Assembly (NCBI GenBank): GCA_026075535.2
Contig: AP026546.1
Span: 6,882,001-6,946,000, forward strand
Reading direction: 5' to 3'
Source of the DNA: Tricholoma matsutake
Taxonomy: Eukaryota; Basidiomycota; Agaricomycetes; Agaricales; Tricholomataceae
DNA: 64,000 nucleotides
In this document: positions 63,505-64,000 of the stretch, piece by piece
How positions within the stretch are numbered: position 1 is the stretch's first letter
Layout of the letters: every line of letters starts with the position of its first letter
The notes under the pieces: generated by a model
What the model was told of the DNA's origin: nothing
The model's input: the letters and a program-made list of their open reading frames with translations, nothing else
The model's database searches: none
Program-made: the position numbers and the translations under genes

Positions 63505-64000
63505 ACTTGAAAGAACTCAGATATGCTGTGCAGAGCAGCAGCCCACTAGCTCAAGTATTCAATAGGCTGTTGATGGCCATAATGAGTGCTGTACTGTAAG
63601 GTAGAATTCATCCATAACCAACAAACCTCATGTGCTGTTACTTTTTTGTGACACGCTCGTCTATAACAGGAGAAAAGTCCACAAAACGGCTGCTGAACTC
63701 ATTCCACCCCCTCTTTTCAAATTCTGCTTTCAGGGAACTATTATAATATGTATTAATCTGCTATGTACCAAGTGGTTTAGAATACTAATGTGTACTAGGT
63801 TTGGAATTCCAAAAGTAAGATTATCTACAGATCAAGTGGAATGATTGCGAGATATAACAAGGAACTATGAACAAATTTAAGACCATTATAAGATGAGTAG
63901 TAATATGAACAGATTAAAATATGAAGAGGTCAAAGGAAGCACAGTTTTTTGTTCAAGTTAGCTGTGCTTTCTCAAGGTCATCCATCAAAGTCTCAGGAAG
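63505..64000. other. Region after the Helitron coding end
   Basis: Possibly the Helitron 3' region. A 70-codon frame at 63632-63844 has no recognisable motif. I did not find a convincing hairpin plus CTRR end. Confidence 0.3.

Overview
This window looks like repeat-dense nuclear DNA of a filamentous fungus, most likely a mushroom-forming basidiomycete (Agaricomycetes). The reasons are short GT-AG introns of about 55-65 bp, a secreted DUF3455-type gene, a Helitron polyprotein of the DUF6570 / Rep / PIF1 type, chromodomain gypsy elements, and a DDE transposase with the THDESTFY and KYHCELNFIEQ signatures usual in those genomes. Only about the first 5 kb resembles ordinary gene space: a partial minus-strand DUF3455 gene (1-694), a non-autonomous 8-bp-TSD transposon (1602-2415), and a small multi-exon secreted protein (3083-4143).

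From about 6 kb onward nearly everything is transposon in transposon. Left block: a minus-strand coiled-coil ORF (6114-7112); two non-LTR retrotransposons in the same orientation (about 7.36-12.86 kb and 12.86-18.38 kb); an orphan hAT-like end (18385-18753); then a 14-kb copia unit (LTRs 18754-19074 and 32431-32750). The copia is split by a hAT-like element, here called A (20215-22746), and by a nearly intact minus-strand chromodomain gypsy (gypsy-1, 24773-30819). Right block: unassigned DNA (32751-36974), hAT-like element C (36975-39500), then a decayed Helitron whose coding parts run from about 40.2 kb to 63.5 kb. The Helitron is interrupted by hAT-like E (43886-44725), a 136-bp MITE (46513-46648), hAT-like H (47367-48495) and a second chromodomain gypsy (gypsy-2, 49441-63313). 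Gypsy-2 contains hAT-like D (49983-51946, with F nested at 51003-51841), MITE G (53972-54274) and a TA-flanked DDE element (55612-61101). The DDE element is itself split by hAT-like B (56982-59269).

The boundaries come from target-site duplications (TSDs) read directly. At seven coding insertions (A, gypsy-1, E, H, G, the DDE element and B), removing the element plus one TSD copy returns the host protein to a consistent reading frame. The most unusual content is in the non-autonomous elements A, B, C, D and H. Although their terminal repeats fall into three families, they share a module made of a GGCCCAAAC...GTTTGGGCC hairpin followed by a complete intron-like cassette (GTAAGT, CTAAC repeats, TTTTAG), often in tandem. 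A and B also carry two outward-facing tRNA-like sequences and an array of five GC-rich hairpins. Most nonsense codons in the old elements are TGA where homologues have arginine, which points to CpG C-to-T decay. Gypsy-1 is CpG-rich and has only one such stop.
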